A DNA stretch of 64,000 nucleotides from Limosilactobacillus equigenerosi DSM 18793 = JCM 14505 (lineage in GTDB: Bacteria > Bacillota > Bacilli > Lactobacillales > Lactobacillaceae), in assembly GCF_001311375.1 (NCBI RefSeq), contig NZ_BBAS01000008.1, forward strand, positions 1 to 64,000, written 5' to 3'. The translations under genes were made by a program, and so were the position numbers. Below are positions 43,029 to 55,972 of the stretch, piece after piece. Below the pieces are notes generated by a model. The model was not told the origin of the DNA and ran no database searches. It was given only the letters and a program-made list of their open reading frames with translations. Each line of letters opens with the position of its first letter. Positions within the stretch are counted from its first letter, which is position 1.

Positions 43029-43850
43029 CTAGTTTAAAGCGAACTTTTCGATGGCTTTGCCGACCCCGTCGTGATTATTATCATCAGTCAAGTAATCGGC
43101 AACTGCCTTGGTACTTGGAATGGAGTTGCCCATGGCGACCCCAATGCCGGCGTAAGCTAACATTGATTCATCGTTTTGGGCATTTCCTAACGCCATCATT
43201 TCACTTTGATCGATACCTAATTCAGTCCCCATTAATTGCAAGGCATTACCTTTGCTAGCAGCCGGATTGATGAATTCTAAGTAGAAATCTTCGCTCCGTA
43301 CAATGTTGAATTTAGCTGCAAGTTCATCCGGAATGGTAGTCAAAACTTGATCCAAATCGTCCTTGGGACCCGTGATCATTAATTTGCTAATTTCTAAGTG
43401 GTCTTTTTGGGCGGCAAGTTGGTCTAATGATTGGTACATTAATGGTAATGAGACTAATTTTGATTCATGGACGGCGTATTGATCTATCTGTTGCGTCGTT
43501 GCAATTAACGTAGTTGCCGTTTCTAAAATCATTTTTAAGCCATGTTTGAGCGCAAATACCCCAAGGTCAATCATGTCATCAAAGGGGACGGTATACTTTG
43601 CTAAGGTTTTCCCAGCGGTTGTTTGGGCTAAACTCCCGTTGTAGCTAATGACGTATTCATTATTTTGGTGGTTCAGCCCTAGTTCGTCTAAATAGCTAGT
43701 AACTCCCGTTAATGGGCGTCCCGTACATAAGACGATATTAATCCCTTGTTGGGTGGCAGTTTGAATGGCTTGTTTGGTTGCCGGGGTAATTGTGTGATCG
43801 TCAGCGATTAACGTGCCGTCGATGTCGATAGCGATTAATTTAATACTCAT
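43029..43850 (-). CDS. HAD superfamily phosphatase, Cof/YidA type
   Basis: Mg-dependent sugar-phosphate or FMN phosphatase of 273 residues, class IIB cap. Motif I is IAIDIDGTLI, motif II LCTGRPL, and motifs III-IV QLMGTELGI...MALGNAQNDESML then VAMGNS. The start follows AAGGAGTTTTCCC-type sequence. Its TAG is formed from AAC TAG GTC, where TAGGTCGCG is the left end of the adjacent repeat array. Confidence 0.92.
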   Translation of the reverse strand: MSIKLIAIDIDGTLIADDHTITPATKQAIQTATQQGINIVLCTGRPLTGVTSYLDELGLNHQNNEYVISYNGSLAQTTAGKTLAKYTVPFDDMIDLGVFALKHGLKMILETATTLIATTQQIDQYAVHESKLVSLPLMYQSLDQLAAQKDHLEISKLMITGPKDDLDQVLTTIPDELAAKFNIVRSEDFYLEFINPAASKGNALQLMGTELGIDQSEMMALGNAQNDESMLAYAGIGVAMGNSIPSTKAVADYLTDDNNHDGVGKAIEKFALN

Positions 43851-43864
43851 GGGAAAACTCCTTG

Positions 43865-45209
43865 TTACTTAATAATGGTATTGTTTTGTAGGTGGGCTTG
43901 GAAAGCAGTGTAGATGGGATCGAATAATTCCCCTTGGTTATCAGTCGTGAGCAGTTCTTTGGGGAAGAAGAAGCGCATATCACCTTGTTTGTGACCACTG
44001 ACACTTTGAACTAGCCGACTTTGGGTTGATAATTCAACTAATTCACCGTTTGGTTGGATTAATTCAATTTGGGTTTGCGGATTGGTTTCGAGCGGCCGGT
44101 AAGTGTCGTAAGGTAGCTTATAACTAGCATTAGTATCAGTATAGTAATGACTATCAAAGCCGGCCTCATCGATTAATTGTCGGAGGACTGGTAAAACCGA
44201 GGCAGTGGTGTCATCATAAACCACGGATTTTAATGGTTGCCGGTTTAAGAAACGGTTAGCTAAATCACGCAAAATAGGATCATTAGCGTGGGTCCAATGT
44301 TGGAAATACGTGGTTAAAACGCCGTCGTCGAGGGCCAAGTAATCATCGAGGGTGAAATCATTATTGAAGAAAGGTCGCAAAAGTTCGGGTTCGAAACTGG
44401 TTTGTACTTGCGGATCTTCGTATAGTTCCCGAGCGCGCATTAAGAGATGATCTAGAATCACTTCGAGCGACCGAGTAACGGGATGGAAATATACCTGTAA
44501 GTACATTTGTAACCGGCTGACAATATAGTCTTCGATTGCGTGCATGCCAGACATTTCAAAGGCGATGCCACCGGCGTATGGGTGCATTACTTCAAGCAAT
44601 CGATCTAAGTCAACAAGTCCGTAATTTGCGCCGGTATAATAAGCATCGCGTTGTAAATAATCAATCCGGTCAACATCAACTTGACTTGAAATCAGTTGGA
44701 CAACTTGCGGATTAGGATAGGTATGATCAATCACGCTCGCAACTTGGTCCGGAAAAGTTGGACTGACCCGCCGTAAAATTTGATTGACGTGAGTTGAGCC
44801 AGTAATAATTTGCCGGGTGATTTGTTCATGATCAGTGTTGAAAATGTGTTCGAAGGTATGCGAATACGGGCCATGACCTAAGTCGTGGAGCAACGCAGCA
44901 CACAACACGACCGGCCGTTCGTGTTCGTCCCATAAGCCGTCCCCAGGGGTTTGGGTGGGATAGTTTCGTTGTAAATGATTACAAATCCGGCGGGCGAGTT
45001 CGTAAGCCCCTAAACTATGGCCAAACCGGGAATGTTCGGCTCCGTGGAAGACTAAGGACGTTGTCCCGAGTTGCTTAACCCGGCGTAAACGTTGCATCTC
45101 AGGTGTATTAATTAGATCGAGGATAATTTGATTATCAACGACAATGGAACCGTGAATTGGGTCCCGGAAACTTTTTTTCTTTAGCTAAATTTTCAGTAAT
45201 AAATGTCAT
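43865..45209 (-). CDS. HD domain phosphohydrolase, YwfO type (frameshift near start)
   Basis: Probable dNTP or nucleotide phosphohydrolase of about 447 residues. Metal motif HDLGHGPYSHTFEH follows EHSRFGHSLGAYELARRI. ATG 45207-45209 lies behind GGGGGC. A seven-A run (minus strand, near 45171-45177) holds one surplus A; with six A the start reads NLAKEKSFRDPIHGSIVVD, the family-typical opening (FRDPIHG). It is 14 bases from the HAD gene, so they form an operon. Confidence 0.9.
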
Positions 45210-45291
45210 ATTATGCGCCCCCTTTCACCACTAAACATGCTATATTATAACGGATAAATAGGTTAAATGCACCGATAGAGAGGATTTTGAA

Positions 45292-45696
45292 ATGGTTGAA
45301 ACACGAGCAGTTCGGGTAAAATTGGCAACGAAGTTACATGTTGGGGATGAACACGATCAATATAGCTTTGAAGAACCGGGGCAATTAGCACAATTACAAA
45401 ATGGCCGTTGGTATTTACGTTATACGGAACACCAAAATGGGGTGGCGAGTCCGGTCCAATTTCGCTTTGATGACGAACAAATTGTGTTGACCCGCGGGAA
45501 AAATCCGCAAACTACTTTGATTTTTGATGCTCATCAACCTGCGACCGTCCAATATCCAACCGCGTATGGAAAATTGAATTTAGAAGTCAAGACGACCACG
45601 TACGCGCCCCTAATTGATTGGACACATGCGATTGGGAAAGTTAACTTGGCGTATGAATTACATCATCAAGCCACCGCCTGGGGAAGTACCAGTTAA
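45292..45696 (+). CDS. DUF1934 domain protein (YwiB-like)
   Basis: Small beta-barrel (calycin-like) protein of 134 residues, function unknown. RVKLATKLHVGDEHDQYSFE, WYLRYTE and the end KVNLAYELHHQ fit DUF1934. The start follows AGAGAGGATTTTGAA. In Bacillales and lactobacilli this gene precedes rpoE and pyrG, as here. Confidence 0.85.
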   Translation: MVETRAVRVKLATKLHVGDEHDQYSFEEPGQLAQLQNGRWYLRYTEHQNGVASPVQFRFDDEQIVLTRGKNPQTTLIFDAHQPATVQYPTAYGKLNLEVKTTTYAPLIDWTHAIGKVNLAYELHHQATAWGSTS

Positions 45697-45760
45697 CATT
45701 GCAATTTCAAGCATAATATCGTATTATAAAGAGTAAACTTTTTGAAGGGATGTGCACGAA

Positions 45761-46296
45761 GTGGAATTAAGTGTTTTTGACGGCCAATTAAAGTCAGAAC
45801 TTTCAATGATTGAAGTGGCGCATGCGATTTTGTCTTATCATGGTGAAGCAATGGCTTTTGCGACTTAACGAACGAAATCCAACAATATCTCGACAAGAGC
45901 GACGAAGAAATTCGGGCGCGGTTGTCACAATTTTACACGGACCTCAACATTGATGGGAGTTTCATCTCCTTAGGGGATAACACGTGGGGATTGCGTGCTT
46001 GGTACCCATACGAATCAATCGATGAAGCTACGATTGGGGAAGCCGATGACGAAGAAGATCGTCCAGTTAAGAAGTCACGTAAGGTTAACGCCTTTATCGC
46101 TGAAGCCGAAGGTGATGACGATGATGTGATTGATTACGATAACGACGATCCGGAAGATGATGATTTAGAAGACACGGATCCGACCGGCGATGATTACGAT
46201 GAAGATAACCCCGATGAAGATGATGATCAAGATCACAACATCGAAGACCAATTATCTGAATTTCGTGATGATAGCTTGGAAGACGAAGAAAATTAG
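45761..46296 (+). CDS. rpoE: DNA-directed RNA polymerase delta subunit (frameshifted)
   Basis: Gram-positive RNA polymerase accessory subunit that speeds recycling and lowers non-specific binding. About 178 residues: a folded N-domain (LKSELSMIEVAHAILSYHGE, TDLNIDGSFISLGDNTWGLR) and a long Asp/Glu tail (about 105-178). GTG 45761 is used, ten bases after GAAGGGA. A T is missing near 45867 (GCGACTTAACG); restored, it reads AFATLTNEIQQYLDKSDEE. pyrG follows, as is typical. Confidence 0.93.
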
Positions 46297-46307
46297 TTAA
46301 TTCTTAC

Positions 46308-48068
<1,761 letters not shown>

Positions 48069-48187
48069 TTTAACAAAGTTAAAACGGCGAAATATAACTT
48101 GTAATTTGGCCGTTTTTTCTTTATTATTATTCTTGAGTTAAATTCGGCGTTTTAACGTAACGCTTAATTAGGAATGAGGATACAACC

Positions 48188-49451
48188 ATGAAAAAAAATG
48201 ATTATTAAAGGAGGCAACCGACTCGCTGGTGAAGTCACGATTGGTGGGGCAAAGAACAGTACGGTCGCATTAATTCCAGCGGCGATTTTAGCGGATACGC
48301 CCGTCCAATTTGATACGGTGCCAGATATTTTGGATGTTCACAATTTGATGATTATTTTGGAGTCGATGAATGTAAAATCGACTTTTACCCATGGGGTATT
48401 AGATATTGATCCAACCCAAATTGTGGAAGCCGAATTACCAAGTCAAGCCATTAAGAGTTTGCGGGCTTCATATTACTTTATGGGAGCCTTGTTAGGTCGT
48501 TTCCATCGGGCGGTGGTGACATTCCCAGGTGGGGATAACATTGGACCACGGCCAATTGATCAACATATCAAAGCCTTCCGGGCGCTTGGGGCGACGGTGA
48601 CCGAGGAAAATGGAACCGTCCATATGAATGCGCCGGAAGGGCTACATGGGGCCCGGATTTTCATGGACATGGTCTCAGTTGGGGGGACGATTAATGCCAT
48701 TTTGGCAGCCGTTCGCGCTGAGGGGGTCACGACGATTGAAAATGCAGCTCGGGAACCAGAAATTGTCGATTTAGCCACCTTCTTAAACAATATGGGGGCT
48801 AAGATTCGTGGCGCTGGGACGGACGTGATTCGGATTACGGGGGTTCAAACCTTACAATCGATGAACACGCACACGATTATCCCCGACCGAATTGAAACGG
48901 GGACCTACTTGTCGTTGGCAGCGGCGATGGGTGATGGGGTGATGATTAATAATGTCATTCCGGAACACATGGAAGCCTTCACGAGTAAGATGATGGATAT
49001 GGGCGTTGATTTACAAATCGGGGTGGATCGGATTTATGTACCGGCCATCGGTCAATTACAACCAACGATTGTTAAAACGATGCCATATCCAGGGTTTGCG
49101 ACTGATTTACAACAACCATTAACCCCGTTGATGGCGTTAGCTAATGGGCAAAGTAAAGTCGTGGATACAATTTATCCAAAGCGGGTTAAGCACATTCCAG
49201 AATTACAAAAGCTCGGGATGCAAATTGAAGCTGGTGACGGGGAAATTTTAATTAATCATTCCGCTAACTTTACCGGTGCTGAAGTCCAAGCTAGTGAAAT
49301 TCGGGCCGGAGCTTCGTTAATGATTACTGGATTAATGGCCGACGGGACAACGATTATTCATAACGCTGACCATATTTTACGCGGCTATGACCGGATTGTT
49401 TGGAAACTGAATCGCTTGAACGCAAACGTCGCCATTGAAGAAGACGATTAG
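48188..49451 (+). CDS. murA: UDP-N-acetylglucosamine 1-carboxyvinyltransferase (frameshift at codon 3)
   Basis: First step of peptidoglycan synthesis, using PEP; about 420 residues. GGAKNSTVALIPAAILAD and the loop LRASYYFMGALLGR are present; the position of the catalytic Cys of many MurA is not evident in this loop region. The eight-A run after ATG 48188 breaks the frame; with seven A it starts MKKMIIKGGNRLAGEV. ATG 48198 would give a nearly full protein but has no ribosome site. Gram-positives often have two murA copies; this is the rpmE2-linked one. Confidence 0.93.
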
Positions 49452-49542
49452 TGCTTGCGCTTTAAGTCCAAAAATGATAAACTTAAACGGTTAAATTAAC
49501 TATGATTCAGCCGATGATTCATGGCAAAGGAGAGTATTTATT

Positions 49543-49788
49543 ATGAAGCAAGGAATTCATCCAGATTACCACTACGTTGTGTTCCAAGACACGGCTACTG
49601 GTAAGCAATTTATCTCAGGTTCTACGGCCACTTCAAAGGAAACGGTGAAGTGGGAAGATGGTAACGAATACCCATTAATCCGGGTTGAAATTACGTCAGA
49701 CTCACACCCATTCTACACTGGTAAGCAAAAGTTTACGCAAGTCGATGGGGCTGTGGACAAGTTCAACAAGAAGTACGGTCTCAAGTAG
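49543..49788 (+). CDS. rpmE2: Ribosomal protein L31 type B
   Basis: 81 residues, [20 protein letters not shown] at the start and [11 protein letters not shown] at the end. It lacks the zinc CxxC of type A, so it is the zinc-independent form. AAAGGAGAG precedes the start. Confidence 0.95.
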   Translation: MKQGIHPDYHYVVFQDTATGKQFISGSTATSKETVKWEDGNEYPLIRVEITSDSHPFYTGKQKFTQVDGAVDKFNKKYGLK

Positions 49789-49795
49789 TCATACT

Positions 49796-49830
49796 TCAAA
49801 CAAAACTGGGCGTTGGCCCAGTTTTTTTTG
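49796..49830 (+). terminator. Intrinsic terminator after rpmE2
   Basis: AACTGGGC / GCCCAGTT around GTTG, followed by eight T. Confidence 0.9.
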
Positions 49831-49867
49831 TACAATCAAGTTAATATAATGAATGAGGAGTAATTTG

Positions 49868-50554
49868 ATGAAGGGACGCGAAATTTTACGTTGGGTCATG
49901 GTGGTGATTTTATTAGCCGTGAGTTTAGTCTTAATCTTTAATCAACAGGTCAAAGATTATTTAGTGCATGACTATCATCCAACAGTCACGAAACAAACGA
50001 TTAAGCAAAATCAAACAAAGGATGCAAATTTTGATTTTAAAGATGTTAATGATTTAAACTTACAAACAGTAGCGAAAGCTCGGGCCAATAAATCCGCCGT
50101 GAAGGTAATCGGGGTCATTACGATGCCTGAAATTAACATGACGATTCCGATTGCCAAGGGGGTTGATAATACCACGCTGGCCTTAGCAGCCGGGACGATG
50201 CGCCCGGATCAACAAATGGGGCAAGGAAATTATGCCTTAGCTGGTCATAACATGGCACACGGGAGTAAAATTTTATTCTCACCGTTGTATTATCACGCCA
50301 AGGTCGGGCAAAAGATTTATTTAACGGATATGGATAAAGTTTATCAATACGAAGTGTCAGAACGGACCTTTATTCCCGCTACGAAGGTGGAGGTCGTTAA
50401 TGATACGCCGGAAAAGATTATCACGTTAATCACGTGTAATAGCGATGGTTCACGCCGGTTGATGATTCGTGGGAACTATGAAAAGTCCTATCCAATTAAC
50501 GATGCCCCAACAGCGGTGAAAAAGGCGTTGGATAGTAATTATACGAATAAATAG
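49868..50554 (+). CDS. srtA: Class A sortase
   Basis: Membrane transpeptidase that cleaves LPXTG and anchors proteins to peptidoglycan; about 228 residues. One N-terminal helix (ILRWVMVVILLAVSLVLIF) is followed by the catalytic domain: His in ALAGHNMAHGSKILFSPL, Cys in ITLITCNSDGSRR and Arg seven residues on. ATG 49868 lies behind GAGGAGTAATTTG. The stop TAG is shared with the first repeat module (AAATAGGTCGTGAG). The LPRTG peptide at 11910 is the only sorting-like signal in the window. Confidence 0.95.
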   Translation: MKGREILRWVMVVILLAVSLVLIFNQQVKDYLVHDYHPTVTKQTIKQNQTKDANFDFKDVNDLNLQTVAKARANKSAVKVIGVITMPEINMTIPIAKGVDNTTLALAAGTMRPDQQMGQGNYALAGHNMAHGSKILFSPLYYHAKVGQKIYLTDMDKVYQYEVSERTFIPATKVEVVNDTPEKIITLITCNSDGSRRLMIRGNYEKSYPINDAPTAVKKALDSNYTNK

Positions 50555-50677
50555 GTCGTGAGCCACGCATTAAGGAAGCCGTGGACTAACGTAGACAAGG
50601 CGTTGGCGCTAGCTATGCTAGAGTCAGCGCCTTTGTCATAGTTAGGCACTAGGCTTCCGCGTGGCGAACGTAGTTAC
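50553..50677 (+). repeat. Hairpin repeat module, locus R4a, GCCACGC type
   Basis: Ends AGGTCGTGAG and GAACGTAGTTAC. Arms as in R2c and R3 (GCCACGC/GCGTGGC, GGAAGCC/GGCTTCC, long stem), capped here by GCGCTAGC-TAT-GCTAGAGTC. It overlaps the srtA stop codon. Confidence 0.9.
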
Positions 50678-50681
50678 ATCC

Positions 50682-50801
50682 AGGTCGTGAGCCGAGCGTT
50701 AAAAGCGACGTTAGGCTAACTTGGAAATGTCCCTTGACGTGATAACACGTCGAGGGGTGTTTTCAGTTAGTCCTAGTAGCTTGCTCGGCGAACGAAGTTA
50801 C
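50682..50801 (+). repeat. Hairpin repeat module, locus R4b, CCGAGC type
   Basis: Ends AGGTCGTGAG and GAACGAAGTTAC; arms CCGAGC/GCTCGG, AAGCGAC/GTAGCTT and GGCTAACTTGGAAATGTCCC pairing with GGGGTGTTTTCAGTTAGTC, capped by TTGACGTG-ATAA-CACGTCGA. Compared with R2a, the middle changed from GGGCG/CGTCTG to TCCCTT/GAGGGG on both arms together. Confidence 0.9.
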
Positions 50802-50803
50802 AA

Positions 50804-50839
50804 TGCTGCCGTAGGCGGTTGTCCGCCGAACGAAGTTAC
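50804..50839 (+). repeat. Short repeat module, locus R4c, collapsed GGCGGAC type
   Basis: TGCTGCCGTAGGCGGTTGTC then CGCCGAACGAAGTTAC: right end only, as at 42606-42640. The trailer GTTGCCTTAGAA follows at 50843-50854. Confidence 0.75.
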
Positions 50840-50895
50840 TAAGTTGCCTTAGAACTTCAAAACTTAAATGGTGGTTTGGTAACCGTAGCATACCT

Positions 50896-50930
50896 AAAAA
50901 GACCGCTCAGTAAATGCTGAACGGTCTTTT
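50896..50930. terminator. Bidirectional intrinsic terminator
   Basis: AAAAGACCG and CGGTCTTTT enclose a loop with further pairing CTCAG/CTGA; it lies between the repeat array and the leftward phosphatase. Confidence 0.85.
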
Positions 50931-50931
50931 G

Positions 50932-51397
50932 CTATTGATTTAATTGTTGTTTAACATATTCAATCCACGTTGGAATCGCGAGAGCTAAATCATCATACGT
51001 ATCTTGGAACCGGTGGGTGTACCAAGGGTCAGGAATTGGTTCATGTTCCTTGCCAGCGACGAGTTCGTTAATACCATGGATTTTGTGTTGGTCTTGTTGG
51101 GGCGCCATCCGCTTTAAATCGACTAAATTTTGATCATCCATGCCAATAATTAAATCAGCGTGGTCAAAGTCGATTGAATTGATTTGGCGGGCGGTGTGCC
51201 CACGATCATCGAGGTCATACTTTTGCATAATGGCTTGGGAACGGGTGGGGCCGATTCCCAATTTCATACGTACTTGTAGCCGCGGAGGCGACGGTAACTT
51301 GATCGGTTAATTGGTGCTGTTGCAATTCCTTGAGAAACATTGCTTCGGCCATCGGGGAACGACAAATATTGCCTAAGCAAACAAAAATAACGTGCAT
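50932..51397 (-). CDS. Low molecular weight protein-tyrosine phosphatase (frameshifted)
   Basis: About 155 residues. The P-loop VCLGNICRSPMAEAMF (Cys and Arg) is at residues 6-21 and the general-acid Asp in PIPDPWYTHRFQDTYDDL. A base is missing near 51258 (CCCCACCCGTTCCC); restored, ASAATSTYEIGNRPHP joins RSQAIMQKYDLDDRGHTARQ. The start follows CCGGAGGCATTTATC. It may act on tyrosine-phosphorylated polysaccharide regulators, but no such locus is nearby. Confidence 0.9.
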
Positions 51398-51511
51398 GAT
51401 AAATGCCTCCGGTTAAAATTCTTAAGACTATTTTAAATTATGAAATATTAGTATAGCAAGTTTTCTGGCAATGGTATAATTAATCAAATAGAATTTTAAG
51501 GAGAATCAAAA

Positions 51512-52063
51512 ATGACGATGATAATTATTGCCGTCGTAGTTGCGGTGATTGTAATTTGGTATATTGCGGCCTACAACGGGTTAGTGAAGCTACGGATGCA
51601 AGGACAAGAATCGTGGAGTCAAATTGATGTTCAATTACAACGGCGCAACGATTTAATTCCGAACCTGTTAGAAACGGTGAAGGGGTACGGAAAGTACGAA
51701 GCGTCCACGTTAACTGCTGTGACGGAATTGCGGCAACAAGTGGAGACGACGACCGACCACCAAGCCAAAATGGCAGCCGCCGATCAATTATCCGGGGCTT
51801 TGAACAATTTATATGCGGTAGCGGAAAATTATCCTGACTTAAAGGCGAGTGAAGAATACTCACGATTAATGGAAGAATTGAGCAATACGGAAAATAAGAT
51901 TGCTTACGCGCGCCAACTTTACAACAGCACGGTCTCAATTTTAAATGCGCGGATTCAATCCTTCCCAGCTAATATTGTGGCTAAGTTCCATCACTTCATG
52001 CCAATGGAATTCTTACAAGTGCCGGAAAGTGCGAAGGAAGCGCCAAAGGTTTCCTTTGACTAG
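51512..52063 (+). CDS. lemA: LemA family protein
   Basis: 183 residues. One N-terminal helix (IIIAVVVAVIVIWYIAAYNG) is followed by the helical LemA domain: WSQIDVQLQRRNDLIPNLLE, QLSGALNNLYAVAENYPDLK, NKIAYARQLYN and FPANIVAKFH. TAAGGAGAATCAAA precedes the start. It lies 14 bases before htpX, a pairing seen widely in Firmicutes. The molecular role is unclear. Confidence 0.95.
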   Translation: MTMIIIAVVVAVIVIWYIAAYNGLVKLRMQGQESWSQIDVQLQRRNDLIPNLLETVKGYGKYEASTLTAVTELRQQVETTTDHQAKMAAADQLSGALNNLYAVAENYPDLKASEEYSRLMEELSNTENKIAYARQLYNSTVSILNARIQSFPANIVAKFHHFMPMEFLQVPESAKEAPKVSFD

Positions 52064-52077
52064 TTGGTGAATGAGGA

Positions 52078-52963
52078 ATGTTATATCAACAAATTGCGCA
52101 AAATAAACGACGGACGATTTATGTCATTATTGGTTTTAGTTTGTTAGTGGCGTTAGTCGGCGCGGCCGTTGGTTATTTGTGGGCTGGCAGTGCCATGGGC
52201 GGGATTATCATTTCCTTGGTGTTAGCCTGATTTATATTGTGATGATGATTGGGCAATCGACGGATGTGTGATGAGTATGAATCACGCCCATGAAATTAAA
52301 TCCGCTGAGCAAGCACCGGAATTATGGCATATCGTTGAAGATATGGCGCTGGTTGCTAAAGTGCCGATGCCACGGGTCTTTATTATTGATGATCCGAGTC
52401 CAAATGCCTTTGCGACGGGTAATGATCCGGCTCACGCGGCGGTGGCGGCCACCACCGGATTATTACAAATCATGGACCGCTCCGAGTTAGAAGGGGTGAT
52501 GGCCCACGAAATGACGCACGTACGGAATTATGATATTCGGTTGCAAACGATTGCCTTAGCTCTAGCAACGGTCATTTCGGTGTTAGTGAATTTCTTTAGC
52601 AACTTTTGGTGGCTCGGGGGTCGTGATGATGATGACGACCGCGATGGGGTGAATGTCATTGCGATTTTTGGTTCCATTTTATTGGTGATTTTAGCTCCCC
52701 TCGCGGCGACAATTGCCCAAATGGCACTGTCGCGGAACCGTGAATACTTAGCGGATGCCGGGGCCGTGGAATTAACGCGGAACCCCCAAGGGATGATTAG
52801 TGCGTTGGAAAAGTTAAAAACCGCGCCCGCAATGCAAGCCTATGATCAAAATTCAGCGGCCTTGTATATTACGAATCCAGCCGGCCGGAAGCGGAAGTTT
52901 AGTGATTTATTTGCGACGCACCCGCCACTAGAGGCCAGGATTGACCGGTTAAAACAGATGTAA
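52078..52963 (+). CDS. htpX: Membrane zinc metalloprotease HtpX (two frameshifts)
   Basis: Membrane-protein quality-control protease of about 296 residues, M48 family. Two N-terminal helices precede the metal site [15 protein letters not shown], two more helices follow, then the third ligand in [16 protein letters not shown] 52078 begins [21 protein letters not shown] base is missing near 52229 (TTAGCCTGATTT) and another near 52270 (GATGTGTGATG); restored, the middle reads [19 protein letters not shown] then [20 protein letters not shown]. Confidence 0.93.
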
Positions 52964-52971
52964 ATATGGCC

Positions 52972-53010
52972 GTGATTATTCTTGTTTAATAATCACGGTT
53001 TTTGTTTAAC
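52972..53010 (+). terminator. Intrinsic terminator after htpX
   Basis: CCGTGATTATT and AATAATCACGG enclose CTTGTTT, followed by TTTTTG. Confidence 0.9.
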
Positions 53011-53078
53011 CTATCGTTAAGGCGCGAATGCGTGTATAATGAAAGCTTAGCAAGTTGATGCAGACGGGAGATAAAACG

Positions 53079-54461
53079 ATGAAAATGACGTTGGCGGCCA
53101 TTGCGACCGCATTACAAATTCCAGTCGCCACGCCGGAGTGGGAACAAATCATTATTACCGATGTGGCGTTTGATACTCGCCAATTAACGGCCGGGAGTTT
53201 ATTTGTGCCCTTGACGGGAGCGCGGGATGGTCATGATTTTATTGACGCCGCCATTGAAAATGGGGCTCAAGCCACGCTCTGGCAACGTGGGCATGCGGGG
53301 GTCCCAACGACGCTGCCGGTGTTAGAAGTAGCAGATCCGTTGGAAGCGATGCAAACAATTGCGAAAGCCTACTTAGCCCAAGTCAAGCCCCAAGTGGTGG
53401 CGGTGACGGGGAGTAATGGTAAAACAACGACAAAAGATTTGATTGCGGCGGTATTAGCTACCAAGTTTAAGGTTACTAAAACCCCCGAAAACTTTAACAA
53501 CGAACTGGGGGTACCGTTAACCATTTTTGGCATGGATGACGGGACCGAAGTGCTCGTGGTTGAAATGGGGATGGATCGCTTTGGGCAATTAGAACAATTA
53601 AGTCAGTTGGTGCACCCAGATTTTGCGGTAATTACCATGATTGGGGAAGCCCATATTGAATTCTTCGGCACGCGGGATAAAATTGCTGACGCCAAAATGG
53701 AAATTGTGGCGGGCATGCCCGCGACCGGTACGTTAGTCATTAATGGTGATGAACCACTATTAACTAGCCGGGCCGCCACGCTGAGCCAAACGGTTAAACA
53801 ATTTGGTCGCCAAGCTACGAATGACGTTTATGCCACCCAAGTTACGGTGCAACCAACCCAGTTATCGTTTACGACGAATACGTGGCCGGAGTTAACCATG
53901 ACCGTGCCGTTGGTTGGTGAATACAACGTCAGCAATGCCTTAGCGGCCGTTACAATTGGTCAAGCCTTCCAAATTAGTGGGGAACAAATTGCGCACGGCT
54001 TAGCAACGTCGGCGATGACAGCGAACCGGTCAGAATGGCTGACAGCTCCCAATGGAACCCGCATTTTAAGTGATGTTTATAATTCCAATCCAACGGCGGC
54101 GCGCGAAGTCTTACAAACGGTGAGTCAGTTACCAACTGCTGGGAACCGAATTGCCGTTCTCGGGGATATGCTCGAGTTAGGAACGGCTTCCGCGGCGTTA
54201 CATGCGAGTTTAGCTACGGCGATTGATCCAATTAAATTCCACGCAATTTATTTAGTTGGTGATGAAATGCGTGCCTTGCAAGCACAACTGCAAACCAATG
54301 GTTATCCAATGGAGCGCGTTCATTGGTATGCCAAAGATGATTTAGCGTCCTTGACGCAAGAACTGCAATCCGTGTTACAAGCGGATGATATGGTGGTCTT
54401 AAAAGCTAGTCATGGGATTCATTTAGAAACCGTTTTGGCTAACTTAACGACCCCGGAATAG
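53079..54461 (+). CDS. murF: UDP-MurNAc-tripeptide--D-Ala-D-Ala ligase
   Basis: Adds D-Ala-D-Ala to the peptidoglycan precursor; 460 residues. The N-domain has [19 protein letters not shown], the ATP loop is [20 protein letters not shown], and then [11 protein letters not shown] and [13 protein letters not shown] 53079 follows CGGGAG; the longer upstream reading lacks a good site. It starts the conserved murF-cshA-acpS-alr group. Confidence 0.96.
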   Translation: MKMTLAAIATALQIPVATPEWEQIIITDVAFDTRQLTAGSLFVPLTGARDGHDFIDAAIENGAQATLWQRGHAGVPTTLPVLEVADPLEAMQTIAKAYLAQVKPQVVAVTGSNGKTTTKDLIAAVLATKFKVTKTPENFNNELGVPLTIFGMDDGTEVLVVEMGMDRFGQLEQLSQLVHPDFAVITMIGEAHIEFFGTRDKIADAKMEIVAGMPATGTLVINGDEPLLTSRAATLSQTVKQFGRQATNDVYATQVTVQPTQLSFTTNTWPELTMTVPLVGEYNVSNALAAVTIGQAFQISGEQIAHGLATSAMTANRSEWLTAPNGTRILSDVYNSNPTAAREVLQTVSQLPTAGNRIAVLGDMLELGTASAALHASLATAIDPIKFHAIYLVGDEMRALQAQLQTNGYPMERVHWYAKDDLASLTQELQSVLQADDMVVLKASHGIHLETVLANLTTPE

Positions 54462-54472
54462 AGGTAAAAAAA

Positions 54473-55969
54473 GTGTATTTTAGTGAATTAGGTTTATCAA
54501 AGCCCTTATTAAAGGCGGTCCAACGGAGTGGGTATGAAGAAGCAACTCCGATTCAAGAACAAACGATTCCGTTAGTGTTAGCGGGCCACGATGTGATTGG
54601 TCAAGCGCAAACGGGGACTGGGAAGACCGCTGCTTTTGGGTTACCAAGTTTGGATCGGGTAGATACGCAATCCGGGTCGGTGCAAGTCTTAGTGATTTCA
54701 CCAACGCGGGAATTAGCTATCCAAACCCAAGAAGAATTATACAAATTAGGGAAAGAAAAGCATGTGCGGGTGAACGCCGTGTATGGTGGGGCGGACATTC
54801 GCCGGCAAATCCGGTCATTAAAGAATAATCCCCAAATTATTGTCGGAACTCCAGGTCGGTTGCGCGATCACATTCAACGGGGCACGTTACAATTAAACCG
54901 GCTCCAAACCTTAGTCTTGGATGAAGCCGATGAAATGTTAAACATGGGCTTTTTAGATGATATTGAAGCCATCATTAATGAAACGCCTGCCAGTCGTCAA
55001 ACATTGCTGTTCTCAGCGACGATGCCACCGGAAATTAAGCGGATTGGGTTGCAATTTATGCAAGACCCACAAACCGTGAAGATTAAGGCGAAGGAATTGA
55101 CCACTGATTTAGTGGATCAATACTACATTCGAGCTAAGGATTACGAAAAGTTTGATCACATGACGCGCCTCTTAGACGTGCAAGATCCGGACTTGACGAT
55201 TGTCTTTGGCCGGACCAAGCGGCGTGTGGATGAATTAACGCGGGGATTATTAGCTCGCGGTTACAATGCGGCCGGGATTCATGGTGATTTAACGCAAGAT
55301 CGGCGTTCTAAGATTATGAAACGGTTCAAAGATGGGCAGTTGGACATCTTAGTTGCGACGGATGTGGCAGCCCGAGGAATTGATATTTCTGGAGTGACGC
55401 ACGTTTACAATTACGATATTCCACAAGATCCGGAAAGCTACGTGCACCGGATTGGTCGGACAGGCCGGGCCGGTCATCATGGGGTATCCTTAACCTTTGT
55501 GACGCCAAATGAAATGGAATACTTACACGAAATTGAAAAGTTAACGAAGGTGCGGATGCTACCACTCAAGCCACCAACGGCCGAAGAAGCCTTCAAGGGG
55601 CAAGTAGCCAGTGCCGTTAGTGATGTCCAAGCTAAATTAGCGACGGGCAGCCAAACCCGGTACTTAGCGGCGGCGGAAGAATTATTAGCGACGCATGAAG
55701 CCGTTGATTTAGTAGCAGCCTTGTTAGATGAATTAACGAAGGCTGATGCAAGTGAAGTGCCAGTTAAAATTGCGCCAGAACGACCATTACCACGCCGGAA
55801 ACGGTCTGGTCGGAGCAATGGCGGTAACTTCCATCGTGGCAAGCGGAATGGCAACTATCGTGGCAATGGTAATCGGCGCCATGGGCAAGGCCAAGGCCGT
55901 GGTGATCGGAATCGCCGCAGTAATGGTGGTGCCAAACGGCGGTTTAAGGTTAATCACAAGGGGGAATAA
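54473..55969 (+). CDS. cshA: DEAD-box RNA helicase CshA
   Basis: ATP-dependent RNA helicase of 498 residues, acting in RNA turnover and ribosome assembly. Q motif and motif [24 protein letters not shown]; then [43 protein letters not shown] and [10 protein letters not shown]. The C-terminal tail (about 440-498) is rich in Arg, Gly and Asn. The start is GTG behind GAGGTAAAAAAA, 12 bases after murF. Confidence 0.96.
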   Translation: MYFSELGLSKPLLKAVQRSGYEEATPIQEQTIPLVLAGHDVIGQAQTGTGKTAAFGLPSLDRVDTQSGSVQVLVISPTRELAIQTQEELYKLGKEKHVRVNAVYGGADIRRQIRSLKNNPQIIVGTPGRLRDHIQRGTLQLNRLQTLVLDEADEMLNMGFLDDIEAIINETPASRQTLLFSATMPPEIKRIGLQFMQDPQTVKIKAKELTTDLVDQYYIRAKDYEKFDHMTRLLDVQDPDLTIVFGRTKRRVDELTRGLLARGYNAAGIHGDLTQDRRSKIMKRFKDGQLDILVATDVAARGIDISGVTHVYNYDIPQDPESYVHRIGRTGRAGHHGVSLTFVTPNEMEYLHEIEKLTKVRMLPLKPPTAEEAFKGQVASAVSDVQAKLATGSQTRYLAAAEELLATHEAVDLVAALLDELTKADASEVPVKIAPERPLPRRKRSGRSNGGNFHRGKRNGNYRGNGNRRHGQGQGRGDRNRRSNGGAKRRFKVNHKGE

Positions 55970-55972
55970 ACG